64,000 nucleotides of DNA from Ricordea florida (taxonomy: Eukaryota; Cnidaria; Anthozoa; Corallimorpharia; Ricordeidae). The notes below the pieces were generated by a model, which saw only the letters and a list, made by a program, of their open reading frames with translations, ran no database searches and had not been told where the DNA came from. The stretch is from positions 21,209,585-21,273,584 of the forward strand of contig OX453274.1 of the NCBI GenBank assembly GCA_949710005.1, given 5' to 3'. The translations under genes and the position numbers were made by a program. This document shows, in pieces, positions 17,952 to 29,516 of this stretch; within the stretch, counting starts at the first letter, position 1, and each line of letters opens with the position of its first letter.

Positions 17952-18318
17952 TTTAACAAATAGATTCCATGTTGCCGTGCGTCTGTTCAGTGAGGTGCAC
18001 GTGCGCACGTGAAGTTGACCAAAAGTATGTATTTATCTTTATATAATAACTTAAGTTATTGTCGCATTTTGATTGGTTCTTGCCTATGATCTATTAGAGG
18101 ACAGACGCACGATTGTCGTCACCATCAGTTTTTAGACGAATTAAGTTTGATTCTTTATTATATGAAACAAATGGATTCCATGTTGCCGTGCGTCTGTTTA
18201 CTAATAGATCACAGAAGACGTCAAAATGTGGTAAGAACATCACTGACTTTTTGACGTCATCTGTGATCTATTACTGAACAGACGCACGGCAACATGAAAT
18301 TTATTTGTTAAATATACA
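17952..18318. repeat. Fold-back MITE(s), three copies of one arm
   Basis: The arm GATTCCATGTTGCCGTGCGT occurs direct at about 17,964 and 18,174 and inverted at about 18,266-18,292. The two inner copies with ATAGATCACAG..GACGTCA form a fold-back element, bounded by TTAAC..GTTAA, which suggests a TTAA target. The outer left copy may belong to a truncated second element. Confidence 0.7.
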
Positions 18319-18490
18319 TTTCTGTTTAAAAACGTTTCTGAAAATGGATTTATATTCTTCTATCTGAGTGTAGTGACAAGGTTACAACCCTCCAAGGAAT
18401 GAGTAACAAGTCAAGAACAACTTCAAGAATAATTCGTTCTCGTTATCAAATGATTCCGATTATTTATTTGTAGATAGCATCAGCAGAAAG

Positions 18491-19075
18491 ATGGTGCAAA
18501 AAGTAAGAAGTAACAATGACATTGTGCGCCTGTTAAAAAGTAAATGCTGTGAAAAAGACTGTATACAAAATGTATCACTCAATGATATAAAGGCCGCAGA
18601 GGAAAGTTTTGCGTCAAAGTCAAATGGTACCGAACAAAACAACTGGATTTTAGACTTTATTTTACAACACAACTCCACTCGGGAAGATGGTAAAAAAGAT
18701 GTCTGTTTCATAATCAGAGGAAGGCGAGTATGTAGAGAAGCATGGCGCATGGTGCACGGGATTTCAGCGAAGCGGTTAATGAAAATTATTAGAGACTCCC
18801 AGAACAATCAAATGATGTATACGCACGGAAATAAGGGCAAAAGGAAATTGCAGGAAAAAACAACTGATTGTATTGCGTGGTTAAAGTTCTTCGTCGCATG
18901 CATTGGAGATCAACAACCAGACAGCAAGAAAATTCATCTCCCATCCTGCTTTACCAAAAAAGCTCTATACGAAAAGATGGAAGGAGAATTGCGCTTGAAT
19001 GGCAAAGAAGTGGTTAGCAGGTCTCAGTGGTATAATGTGTGGGAGGATCACTTTAAGAATGTACTCATTCCCAAG
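18491..19075 (+). CDS. Exon 1 of the DUF7869-like gene
   Basis: Starts at an ATG and runs to CCAAG|GTAAT. It encodes about 195 residues including a Cys-containing N-terminus, the CREAWRMVHGIS helix, HGNKGKRK and LPSCFTKKALYEKM. These read as a DNA-binding N-terminal region; that role is inference. Confidence 0.65.
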
Positions 19076-19814
19076 GTAATTCTATTCAATAGTGTCACTC
19101 GGGGTTGTGGGTCTTTAGGGTCTTCAAATGGTAGTGTGAAACGTTATGTGTAGGAAGGTAAACTTTTCTTAATTTCTTTTTCATTTTTTACCTCTTGATC
19201 TGCATTTTCTACTATAAATAGCCGGGCCGCAACCTGTCCAAGGTGAAAAATGGCTGGCCAGCGTATATTGATGGTACAGTAATCACTTTCCTCGTTTAAA
19301 ACTTGCCCAATGTAGGTTTTAATCCTGATTTTTCGAGGTAATACACACATTCACTTTCTATAACGCAAGTACTAGTAAAAATTTAATTTAGGTCGTTACT
19401 ATAAGCATGGCTCTTTGTCCATTGCAGGAAAACGCGTTTTCAAAATGTGATGACTGTACAAGATTCAAGAATGTCTTGGAGTCAACGCTGGACAAGAGGC
19501 AAAGACAACAAGCGTAGGAATACCTCCAGGGTCACTTGGCTTTAGTGATGTAAGAACATAACCGTTATCTTTCTCTTGAAAGTGTTTTTAATTTTCTGTC
19601 AGTTAGTTCGCATTTCTTAACGGTGACCGTATGGAATGTGTCTTTCATAAAGCTATATTTGAATTGTAGTTTACCAAGTGCGTTGTCAGCGGGCCAAATT
19701 TGGCAGTGTCTCATTTCTATCTCGGTGAGACTCGGCCAACGGTATTAAGCTTCACTGAAACTCTGCTCCCCTTGTTACTCTAATCCGATTACATGTGATA
19801 TCTGACTTTATTAG

Positions 19815-20226
19815 GCGGGAAAGAGCAAAGTACCATCTGCATCGGGTCAAAGCAAGGAAGCTCCCTCAACGATACCTTACAGTTATCATTGACGCTATGG
19901 ATAACAAGAAAACACACATTCCAAGGGAGCGAAGGATGTCAAAGTCCGTGCAAGGAGTCGTAAGGCTACGCACCCATTTAGTAGGCGCCATTGCCCACTC
20001 GGGGCTAGCAGATCATGGGAAGAAAACGTTTTGCTGTTTTGACTTATTCGAGTACCCTCATGACCCTAATCTTACAATCACAGTACTTATGGAAGTCTTG
20101 AAGAGCTTCAAAGATAACCTTGCGGAAGTTCTATACTTGCAGCTGGACAATTGTTGGAAAGAAAACAAAAATAAATACGTGATGTTCTTCTTGGCCCTTT
20201 TAGTGGAACTACTGGTTTTTGATAAG
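19815..20226 (+). CDS. Exon 3 of the DUF7869-like gene (two putative catalytic Asp blocks)
   Basis: Bounded by TTATTAG and GTAACC. It carries VIIDAMD and YLQLDNCWKENKNKY, separated by a PHDPNLTITVLM segment. It is the core of the possible nuclease fold. Confidence 0.65.
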
Positions 20227-20451
20227 GTAACCCAACTCTCTATTTCCTTTCTGTCCAATGGAATAGTCCTTCCATAATCCCCTTTAATCGTCAAGTAATC
20301 CTCCAAAACGATGGTACGCCTGGCATAGCTAATAACTAAAGGTTCAACCTGAGCATGGGTAAATTTTGCCTGCGCGAAGTTTAGAATTGTACTTGTTTAC
20401 TTTCTACTTTTTCATTGTAATTAAAAGGAACTAAACAAATTTGTTGTTATC

Positions 20452-20711
20452 AAATGAGACAATGTTTCTCGCGGTTATAAGCGCAATGAACTATTTCGTC
20501 GATAAGCCTAAAAAATTCAGGACTTCAGCGGGCTTTGAACCCACGACCTCGTGATACCGGTGCGACGCTCTAACCAACTGAGGTATGAAGCCACTGACGT
20601 TGGGAGCTGCCGGTCGTTTCTGGGTTCACATATTCCCGTCATTAACGAATTAATGATCGAAATAAATAATAGTTCATTGCGCTTATAACTACGAGAAACA
20701 TTGTTTCATTT
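20452..20711. repeat. Inverted-repeat element carrying a tRNA-like sequence, in an intron
   Basis: Arms at 20,452-20,495 and 20,668-20,711 match as inverted repeats at about 41 of 44 positions. Between them, on the minus strand at about 20,525-20,591, is a tRNA-like sequence with A box (CTCAGTTGGTTAG) and B box (GGGTTCAAAGCC). It sits between exons 3 and 4 of the DUF7869-like gene. Confidence 0.75.
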
Positions 20712-20792
20712 AAATTTCATACCCACAGTGCAGTTTATGATGTATGTCATACATATCATTTGGATCATTAAATTTGTTGTTGTTTCGTTTAG

Positions 20793-21249
20793 ATCCGTGG
20801 CAATTTTCTTCCCGTCGGTCACACTCACGAGGACATAGATGGCACGTTTGGCAACTATTCACAAGTATTGAGCAGAACGGATGTTTACACCTTTGAAGGT
20901 ATATGTAATACGTATACATTTATAGTAAACTGTTTGGAGTCAGGCAACGATATATGTAGTCGCAGTGATACGAGAACAAATATAATTAAAATGTAGTTTC
21001 TCTAAACAATGTCCATTAGATCTGCTTGCAACTCTACAAGGAAGCACGAGCACTCCTCATCCTGAGGCATCTCGACTGTCAGTAGTGTTTGATGTCAGGT
21101 CATGGCTCGGTCCCCGTGGTCAGGACCTACATCACCACGTACATCCGCATTGCTTTAAGTTTGTACGTGACCCTGAGACCCAAAAGGCGCTAATGTATTA
21201 CCGGAAGTGGAGTTCAGACAACTGGATGGGACCTATCCAACTCTTAATG
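20793..21249 (+). CDS. Exons 4 and 5 of the DUF7869-like gene
   Basis: Exon 4 (20,793-20,898) encodes NFLPVGHTHEDIDGTFGNYS, the third acidic block. Exon 5 (21,020-21,249) encodes a FDVRSWL segment followed by CFKFVRDPETQKALMYYRKW. Both have standard splice borders and are separated by a 121-base intron. Confidence 0.65.
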
Positions 21250-21588
21250 GTTAAATATTTACTGCTTTAATAATTTGACATGAAGCCTCATGACTTATGA
21301 AATTAAGTGTTTAGCGTCTGAGGCTCATAACCAATAAAAATTGAACTCATTCCCTGTTTTACAAGTTTGCATCATGCAAAGCGAATTAAATTGTTTAAAA
21401 TACTCAAAGACAGTTTTAGCATGTTCTCAAAGTTGACGATACACCAGGAGGAAATGATGAAAAAATAAGGAAATTTCGCTGTCCACCGACACCAGCCTAA
21501 CAAAGCTAATTTAAAAATGTTGGAAAGTTTCATTATTACAGGAAAAATATTTAACAGTAATTAAGCTCTGCGTTTTTTGTCTGCATAG

Positions 21589-21868
21589 GAGCTTCCAGAA
21601 GGCGTACCAGACATTGTTCAACCCTCTTTGCGTTCAATTGATGCGGAAGGTATGAGGAGGGATATTCCCAAGTTTTACAAGTTCATGCCTCCATTAGCTG
21701 TTGCGACTATTGCATTTAGATAGCTGGCTGCTACGTGTCCCAGAAAGGCCTTATTGGCCATTGGAAGACCTTTTGCGCGCGACAAGACCACCACTTCCAG
21801 AAAGTGAAGAGGAAGCAGTGGCCTCTTTACAGTTATTGAGAGACAAAGAACTGGCACAAATTAAAGAG
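21589..21868 (+). CDS. Exon 6 of the DUF7869-like gene, frame-shifted
   Basis: Begins after CTGCATAG with ELPEGVPDIVQPSLRSIDAE and ends before GTAGTT. The frame moves by +1 between about 21,690 and 21,720, after which LRVPERPYWPLEDLL and a Glu-rich segment follow. Confidence 0.55.
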
Positions 21869-22515
21869 GTAGTTATTAAATACCAGTACCTTTTCCTTGT
21901 AGTAAGGAACGAAATTAATATACCTTTTGGAAGACTTAAGCCTGCTTTCCATAATTTTTGCTCATCGGATCTGGGCAACGATCCTCGACTGGTAGGAGTT
22001 AACATTCTAACGCCAAAATCAAATCATACAACTGGCTTGTTTCCCATCACGAAAATAAATGGGAAAAATTGTCTGTGATGTGTGGGGTCTTCGACGCAGG
22101 CATGGTTCGAACGTTTCAAAGACCATTAAAGATAATAATTATGGGAAACAGGCTTTATTAGGTACACATATGCAATCATCTGCATAGTGCTCAGTGGCAT
22201 TTCTGTAAAAGCATTTAGCATAGTGCTTAGTGTCACTTCCATGCGATACTTCTCATGACCATGTAGATACTTCTCATGACCATGTAGCTTCAATGACAGT
22301 ATGTCCAAATAATTATGTAAACTAATATAAGAAGGCAATGTACACCCATTATAATGCGGCAGCTCTAATAACTAAAGTAAATAAAAGTATAATAATCAAA
22401 TTCCTGTTTTGGGCTAGCCAACCTCTGAGCTATAGTTGCTTTATTTGAAAAAAAATGCTCTTTTTTTAAGATCACAACTGGGCCCCTCCGTAGGGGATAA
22501 AATAGAGCTGTCCAG

Positions 22516-22845
22516 GAGGTGGAGGACCATACGGCCGACTTGGAATTAGGTTCCTTTATTGCCGTCAATCTTCTCGAGTGGAACGAAACACCTGTCATTG
22601 GGAAGGTCACCGTTATACATGATGACCATGTTACGATTCACTACTGGAAAGGGACTTATGAGTCTAGCTGGAAGTCCGACTATTTTAGAACAAATCGAAG
22701 AAACGTAGAGTGGAAACAGGATCTGCCTAAGGAAGTTATTTTGCTTTCCAACTTCGCGTTAACAAGAGATAAGCACCTCCGACAGGAAACCGCAACTTAT
22801 CTCAAAAACTTCTACAGCAGGATTGATGCTGAAAAAAACTCTTAA
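22516..22845 (+). CDS. Exon 7 of the DUF7869-like gene
   Basis: Begins after TGTCCAG and ends at a TAA. It encodes a small beta-rich region (GSFIAVNLLEWNETPVIGKV...VTIHYWKGTY) that resembles an SH3/Tudor-type barrel, as often found at the end of transposase-like proteins. The domain call is tentative. Confidence 0.55.
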   Translation, partial: EVEDHTADLELGSFIAVNLLEWNETPVIGKVTVIHDDHVTIHYWKGTYESSWKSDYFRTNRRNVEWKQDLPKEVILLSNFALTRDKHLRQETATYLKNFYSRIDAEKNS

Positions 22846-24270
22846 AAGACCGACAATGACGCCGTGATGTTGCATGTTGATTATAAGAAGTATAAGATTT
22901 TTAATCAAATTTGAAGACTTTTGTCTGCTGATTTCTTGACAAATCAAAAAGGTATATTTTGAAGTTTCAATATCAATGTGCAACACTTGTCAGTTGAACG
23001 TAAAACGTAATCTCACGTAAGAAGCATCTCTGGCATTAATGTGAAAAAACGTGTAGCACGCCTAAAGAGCATTAAATTTAAGCTAATCCCGACTAGCAAC
23101 GCTAGTCGGGATGAGAAAAGTAGGTTTTGGTTATCGATTTTTTTCTTATGCGGTTTGGCTTGACACGATGACAAGAACTCGAGTGATAGTTCGATTCAGC
23201 ATGACGTTTTACGAACAAAGCGTTTATGGACCGGGTTACTAAATCAGTCAAATCACACAAGATTTGTAGGGAATTTGTACGTAATTTTAGAGATATTAAA
23301 TTTGGAAATTCAGGATACAAAGTTCACATGGGTCCGAAATAACACTCAAGCAGTATGAACATTTGTGGTGGGCAGATATATGCGAAGGAAAGTAGAGTAT
23401 TTGGTCGGAAACTGATCAGACTGAAAATTTTTCGAAAGGTGTGTTGGGCTAAGATCGTCGGGGAAATGTAGAATGTTGGGTCCGAAAATCGGACTCAAAA
23501 AGTTAACAACATTTGTGTCGGGCTGAGAACGTAGAATGTTGGGTCCGAAAATCGTAATCAAAAGTTATCAACCTCGTATCAAGCTGAGAATGTAAAGTCC
23601 AAACATTAAATCAAGGGTGGAATTTTGGGTCCGAAAATCGGACTCAAAAGTAGAAATAACAGCGCTTGACTCCCTGTTACTGCAGCAATTTTCATGACTC
23701 CAAATAATATTACTAGTTATTGCAAAGCCAAAATTCGATTTCTTAAGAAGCACGACCAACAGGCTTCTGGCAGCGGAATAAAAATGCATTCCGCGTTTTA
23801 TAGCGCTTTTGCATTGTATTCTTTGAATGTTATGCAGGGGTCCGAGGGGTTCGTTGCTGTTTTCTATGTGTAAGATGACATTTGAACACAGTCCGCAGAA
23901 AATAATAGCCTTTTAGATGTCAAATAAACTGTACTTTCCGCTAGAAACATAATAAAGTAGTCACGTTTTCAACTGTGTGTTCCTTAGTTATTGTAGAAAC
24001 CCCTCTATAGCCAGTATTCTATCGGAAATCTGCTGTCTAAAATGCTTATTTGCCCTTTTTTTAGCGGAATTTGCTTAATTGGAAAAGGACAATTTAGTTT
24101 GGAACGCCTTACCACAGATAATTAATGAATGAAACTATTGAGCTCATGGGATATGTTGCACATGACTATCACAACAACTTCAAAGAATATAATCAACGCG
24201 ATATGCAAACATTAAGGATTACTTGGACATTGGATTGTCTTTATTTAAGACCACGTCGTCTTTCCATTTT
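22846..24270. repeat. Non-coding stretch with a perfect hairpin and diverged tandem repeats
   Basis: A perfect 12-bp hairpin lies at 23,086-23,112. From about 23,380 to 23,660 the phrase GGTCCGAAAATCG is repeated with 60-90-base spacing, giving a degenerate tandem repeat. I see no gene. Confidence 0.5.
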
Positions 24271-24274
24271 ATAG

Positions 24275-25190
24275 ATTTTTCGACCGCTTGATGATTGTTC
24301 AAGTTATGTTTTACATAAACGTGATCAAGCAACTTCACAAGCGATCAAGGATAGTGCTGATGAATTACATCATGAAATATTTTCATTATGAGTAGAATTG
24401 AATGGTGTTATAGAGTGTCTTATGATTTTCATATTATATGATTATCATATTTTTTCTCCATAGATATGCCAAAAAAGTCGAGAATGCACAAGTTTTCTCT
24501 ACAGTAGATATGTTTTCCATTTTCGCTACGCAGACCTACCAGTCATAGAGCATATTTGTGACGACTTGAGAGTAGTAAGGCGTTTGTTAAAACGATTACG
24601 GCGATAACTTTTGACTTTTTTCCAATAGATATACAGGAAAAGTAAAGAATGTTCAAGATTTCTTGGCGACAAATATGGAGCTTTTTATTTACGTCAAGCA
24701 GACATACCGGTTATAGAACATATTTGTGACGACTTAAGTGTAGTAAGGCGTTTGTTAAAACGATTGAAAAGGCGATTTTCTGATCTTGTACCTGGTTCTA
24801 ATAGATATACCGAAAAAGTCAAGAATGTACAAGATTTCTTAACCACAGATATGGAGCTTTCTATTTACGTCAAGCAGACATACCAGTTATAGAGCATATT
24901 TGTGACGACTTAACTTTTATGAAAGGATTGTTAAGAGGGATTGTAAGAAGATTTACTGATGAACGGTTTTTTTCTTTTTTCAGAATGAATGTAATCAAGA
25001 AACAAGTTTAAAAGCTGCTATAACTTATTTTTCTTATAGATATATGAAAAAATACAAGAATTCACATGACCCTTTAGAAACGGACATGGTGATTCATCAT
25101 TACATGAATACAATTCTCCACTTATTGACTATATAGCAAAAACATATGTTATATTTCATAGGAGAAAGTTCAAGTAGATTTTTTTTCCTT
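24275..25190 (+). other. Array of five related ~110-bp exon-like units
   Basis: Units begin at 24,275, 24,464, 24,629, 24,805 and 25,040, each right after a pyrimidine tract and ATAG acceptor. Units 2 and 3 end at a GTAAGG donor. The best-preserved units encode about 37 residues with the pattern I-Y-R-K-S-x-E-C-x-R-F-L and ADIPVIEHICDDL; units 1 and 5 are diverged but keep the start of the pattern. They read as tandemly duplicated exons, perhaps of the gene that follows. Confidence 0.5.
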
Positions 25191-25197
25191 TTCTCAG

Positions 25198-25376
25198 GAT
25201 GAAGATAGTGAAGATAGTGATAGTGAACTGCTCTTTCATCTAGCACATTGTAACTGTGAAAAATGTAATAAGGATGTGGATCAGTACAATTATTGTGGTT
25301 GTGATTGTAGTTACTGCTACCATATGGTTGATGAGATGGATTATTGTGATTGTAAAGGTTGTAATGCTCTCTTCTG
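25198..25376 (+). CDS. Cys-rich acidic exon
   Basis: After a TTTCTCAG acceptor the frame encodes an acidic start and then HCNCEKCNK, YCGCDCSYCYH and YCDCKGCN. The dense Cys pairs suggest a metal-binding module. A GT donor follows at 25,377. Short acidic exon-like stretches follow at about 25,427 and 25,522. Confidence 0.4.
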
Positions 25377-25535
25377 GTACTTCAATATTTTATCCATCCA
25401 GTAAAATTTCTTTTTTTGATCTTAGGACGAATATGGTGACGATGATCAAGATTATATTTTTTTATTTGAATACATGACTTTATCATCACAAGTAATATAA
25501 TTTTTTTTTTCTCATTAGGAGGAACACAATGACGA

Positions 25536-25611
25536 TATAATAATAATAATAATAATAATAAACAAAACGTGTTTTATTTTAGGCCATCAGTGATGATGAT
25601 GATGATGATGA
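25536..25611. repeat. (ATA)n and (GAT)n microsatellites
   Basis: An ATA/TAA array at 25,536-25,562 and a GAT array at 25,589-25,611. The second encodes an Asp run at the start of the next exon. Confidence 0.85.
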
Positions 25612-28495
25612 CAATGTAAGATTCTTTCATCAAGATAATAATGGTGATTTTGTACAATTTTTATCCGATGACGTCGTTGCTGATTTTAACGAGGGACTGG
25701 CGAAAATAGCTAGACTTTGAAAAAGGGAAGACCTCACGTCACTAACATTCCAACTGTCCACGAAATGGGAGGAAGCAATACCGGATGAAAGAAAAACTTG
25801 CATAGAGAAAGCAACGAAAGCATGTGAAGTAATCTGCAGTGTCATAGCTCCGAAAGACGGCGAAAAGCTTTTTCAAGCGATACACCAGCCTACCGAGAAC
25901 GATCTTGATGAACCAACAGAGGACCTTATTGCCTTGATGTCCGCATATCGAGATGCCATGACAAAAAATGCTAAGATTCAAATACTCAGCATCTTCGCTT
26001 ATCGGTATACCATGAAGCTGTTACAGAAATTCATCGAGCCTTATGAAAAGATAAGTTTGAGACAAATAAAAAGGGCGAGATCGCATGCAAGGAAACGAGG
26101 GCCTGGGGCAAATGTCCCGAAAGTATTCAGCCATCGATTACGTCTGGACACAAACAAAGTCGACCACTTTATAGATTTTGTAAACCGTCCTTATTTCTAC
26201 CAAGACGTCGCCTTTGGAACGCGAACACTGACCTTAGATGGGGGAGGCAAAATAACAATGCCCAACGTAATCCGGACCGTGACTAGATCGACCATGATTA
26301 TGCAATACCTTCAACATTGCGAAGAAGAATCATTTGAACCGGCTAGCCGCTCAACCCTTTGTCGCATTCTTGAAGTGAGAGAGGCTTCACAGCAGAAGTC
26401 TCTCAGTGGTCTGGACAATATTGCAGCAGAAGGGTTCGCATCTTTTGAGCGGCTGTTGAGTATTCTAGAAGAGCTGAATCAGGCTGGTGCCGACAAAATA
26501 AGAGTTACAGAACTGGCAAAGAAATTGAACGATGGTGAAAGATACCTGCAGACGGAGTTTAAAGTGAACTGTTCAGCAGAGGAGAATGAGTGCGCAGACC
26601 ACTGCAGAAAATTTGCGTTAAGCGATCCAGTTGAACCATGCTTCAACCATCAATGCTCACACTCACACAATATGGTGTGTGAACAATGCGAACAATTGAA
26701 GGCAACGTTAGACGAGATGGAAGAAAGCATAAAGAAACACTCCAGCCATCTTTACAGCCAAGAACAAAAGCATGATCTTCTTTACGATTTTGAAAGATCT
26801 AAGAATTGCATTTTTCTTTGGAAATCTCATGCCTTACGCTCTGTCAACCAAGAATCTGCTAAACAAGAAGCACTCCAAAGTCTTGACACTCAATCAGTCC
26901 TTGTTGTTATTGACTGGGCGATGAAATTTCTTCAAATCAAATACAGAGAAAAACAAAGCGAATGGTTTGCTAAAAGAGGCCTTAGCTGGCATATAAGAAG
27001 TGTGATCTCAAAAAACCAAGAAGCGCAGAAAGCTAAGGTCCTGTCGTATGCCCATTTATTAGATTCGTGTTGTCAAGATTGGTATGCGGTTGTATGTATT
27101 TTAGAAAACCTTTTTCAAAACATCAAAATAAATTTTCCAAATGTTAAGCATGCATTTCTACTTTCTGACGAGGCTGGCTGCTACCGTGGCAATCACCTAA
27201 CAGCAGCAGTCAAAGATATTGGAGATCGAGTGGGAATTACAGTCGCAAATTATGATTTTTCAGAACCCCAGCAAGGAAAGGATGTTTGTGACAGGGTGCT
27301 TTGTCCCATGAAAGCAACCATAAGAAAGTATTGCGCGGAAGGCCATGACATCATGAACGTAGGAGCAATGCACGAGGCCCTTAAGGAACGGCCTGTCAAA
27401 GGAACAACAGCGGCTGTAGCCATTTTGGATGAGTCATCCAAAATTCTTGAGGATCAGAAGATAAAACAATTTAGTGAGTTGCACAACTTTAGATACGAAG
27501 AGAGTGGAATAAGAGTGTGGAAAGCTTACGCTGTTGGAGTCGGCAGGCTTATCCCTTGGCAATCTTTGTACATACGGCGCCAGGGCTGCACAAATATATC
27601 ATTAATGGAGGGAAAAGGATTCTTCACTAACACAGAAATAAGAGACCTTCATCGCCCAAGAAAGTGTCAAGCAAGTAAAGACCACGTTGAAATTGATGAT
27701 CAGCCATCGATGTTTGTGTGCCCTGAAGAAGGCTGTAACTGCACTTTTGACTCTTTCTCTGAACTTGAGTTGCATACAGACGTAGGAATACATGATAACA
27801 GAAAGTCGGAAAGTCTTTATGATAAAGTGCGGAAAAACTGGGCTGAAAAATTTTCTTCTATTGAGAACTAGAAGTTAACATGCAACAAATCCTCCACTTG
27901 TCTGACTGTTAAGAGCACAAATTCTCGTCTAAGTATCGGATGGGCTCTTAAGAAAGGTAGATCTGGCGGAGTTCGTTTTTCTGAGAACGTGAGACGGTAC
28001 CTTACAACAAGGTTTAATTGGAGAAAGAACAGGCAAAAAAGCCAATCCAGAAGAGATCGAACGTCAAATGCGCAACGCCAGAAAATAACGGAATGAAAGG
28101 TTGTTTCAAAGAGAGGAGTGGCTCACCAAGACCCAAATAATGGTTTTTTTTTACGCCTCGCTTCACGGCAGAGAACTCGCGGTCAGGATGCTACATCAAA
28201 GGAACAAACATTTGATATTACAGCAGATGAGAATGACGACATCGACGCCCTCATTGGAGACTCTGATCGCAACAATTTGCTTGACGATATTCAAGGCAGA
28301 ATTGGACTAGATCATCCGATAGTATATGACACATATGATCTTTGCGCCTATCACAAGGAAGAAAAGCTACAGGCCTTCAATGTTACAATGCTCAAGACTA
28401 CTCTTCGGCACTTTGAAGTACCTTTCCGAGCAAAAGATAGAAAGGCAGACCTTATTAGGTTGTTAACGGAGGTTATGCAAGAATGCAACTGCTGA
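25583..28495 (+). pseudogene. Transposase-like gene: RNase H-like core, C2H2 finger, SAP domain; broken
   Basis: A long terminal exon starts after TTTTATTTTAG. One TGA (25,718) lies upstream of a 645-codon open stretch. Putative catalytic acidic blocks are VVIDWAMKF (about 26,905), LLSDEAGCYRGN (about 27,160) and NYDFSEPQQGKD (about 27,247), the spacing of an RNase H fold. A C2H2 finger (CPEEGCNCTF...H...H) is at 27,720-27,795. A TAG at 27,869, a frame change near 28,010, a TAA at 28,087 and another frame change at the T9 tract near 28,143 follow. The C-terminus is a SAP-type DNA-binding motif (LKTTLRHFEVPFRAKDRKAD). I recognise the family as multicopy; the transposon class is unknown to me. 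Confidence 0.65.
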
Positions 28496-28506
28496 ATAGA
28501 GTCTAC

Positions 28507-28533
28507 TGTCCCTTTTATAAAACAAAAGGGACA
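28507..28533 (+). terminator. Perfect 10-bp hairpin after the SAP-domain gene
   Basis: TGTCCCTTTT and AAAAGGGACA flank a 7-base loop, 12 bases after the stop codon. It may be an mRNA 3' signal or part of a terminal repeat. Confidence 0.35.
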
Positions 28534-29273
28534 ATATTTATTCTTGTAACTGAATCAATTACGCTTTTACTGTGCAAGTCTTTAAAATTCTTTGGCATGT
28601 TGAGTTTTTTCGTATTTCTTATGTGACTTTTACGCGATGACATGAAACGGAGAGGTGCAATTCGACAAAATATTTAAATAATCTAATTGTTTTCTTATAA
28701 ACCCGCCAATCGAACACTGTCGAGCTCTTAACTCACTGTCCATCACGGAATAACCAAAGTTCCATAAATCAAAATTCCAACTTGAATTCAAGGCTCCCAC
28801 TTCAACTGTCCAGTCTGTCTCGGAATTCCAAGAAGAGAAAGCACATAGAATAACAAACCAAATACAGACTGAAATATGACCATTATGGCTCATGCTAGAA
28901 CCTTCATATATCGAACCTAAGCGACTGAAAACGTGTAGCACGGCCTATTATATTTGCGATTAGTGGGTGGTTGATTCATCACGCCTTAATAAAGTACTAT
29001 ATGACCTACTATTACTAAAATTGCTTAAGTTAAGGTATCTAGACATTGACTGTACACATTTCACCGTTTTCAAGCGAAAATAGCAATCAGTTTAGTCGTG
29101 ATGGGAATTCATAAACATGTAATTAAAATGTGGACTAGACGTGAACAGACACCCTATTCTGGTTTTCGATTTCTCGGGTTCTGGGGTCCAATCCTAATTT
29201 TCACAACTTATCGTTAAGGACTACCGTGTACTCTCGTCCTATAGAGCGTAAAGGTCAATTCGTGCAGGACTTG
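28534..29273. other. No gene seen
   Basis: Intergenic sequence between the SAP-domain gene and the gypsy element. I see no supported feature. Confidence 0.5.
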
Positions 29274-29278
29274 CCCGC

Positions 29279-29454
29279 TGTAGTGTTTAGCTGTTAGTTC
29301 TCTTGAGACATTTCGTGATAGTATACATGATGTACTATAAGTTCGAAAGGGCTCTCGGGTTGTTGTAAGCATGGCGTGTTGTGCAGTGGATTAAAAGAGT
29401 TTTTGAAGAGTTTAATCCGTGTTAAATCCGTGTGTTTTACCGGCCATCACCACA
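29279..29454 (+). repeat. 5' LTR of gypsy 1
   Basis: Begins TGTAGTG and ends CACCACA, an imperfect inverted terminal pair. The base run TTTGGCGACGAG follows as the likely primer-binding site; the same string adjoins gypsy 2. Confidence 0.9.
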
Positions 29455-29516
29455 TTTGGCGACGAGTATCAAATTGGAAAAAGGTTCTTCTGTATATTTC
29501 AGTTGAATTTCGCAAC

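Larger units (their letters stand above)
18491..22845 (+). pseudogene. Seven-exon DUF7869-like (transposase-like) gene, disrupted
   Basis: Seven collinear exons with GT..AG borders encode one protein: 18,491-19,075; 19,428-19,549; 19,815-20,226; 20,793-20,898; 21,020-21,249; 21,589-21,868; 22,516-22,845. Conserved blocks are VIIDAMD in exon 3, LQLDNCWKENKNKY in exon 3 and VGHTHEDID in exon 4. These three acidic blocks look like an RNase H-fold D-D-D/E core. I recognise the family as multicopy in cnidarians (DUF7869-like); its function is not known to me. A TAG at 19,515-19,517 in exon 2 and a frame change near 21,690-21,720 in exon 6 break it. Confidence 0.65.

Noticed and set aside
20525-20591. 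Minus-strand tRNA gene
   Set aside because: It is enclosed by inverted repeats and the stems are imperfect; it is called a tRNA-like core of a repeat.
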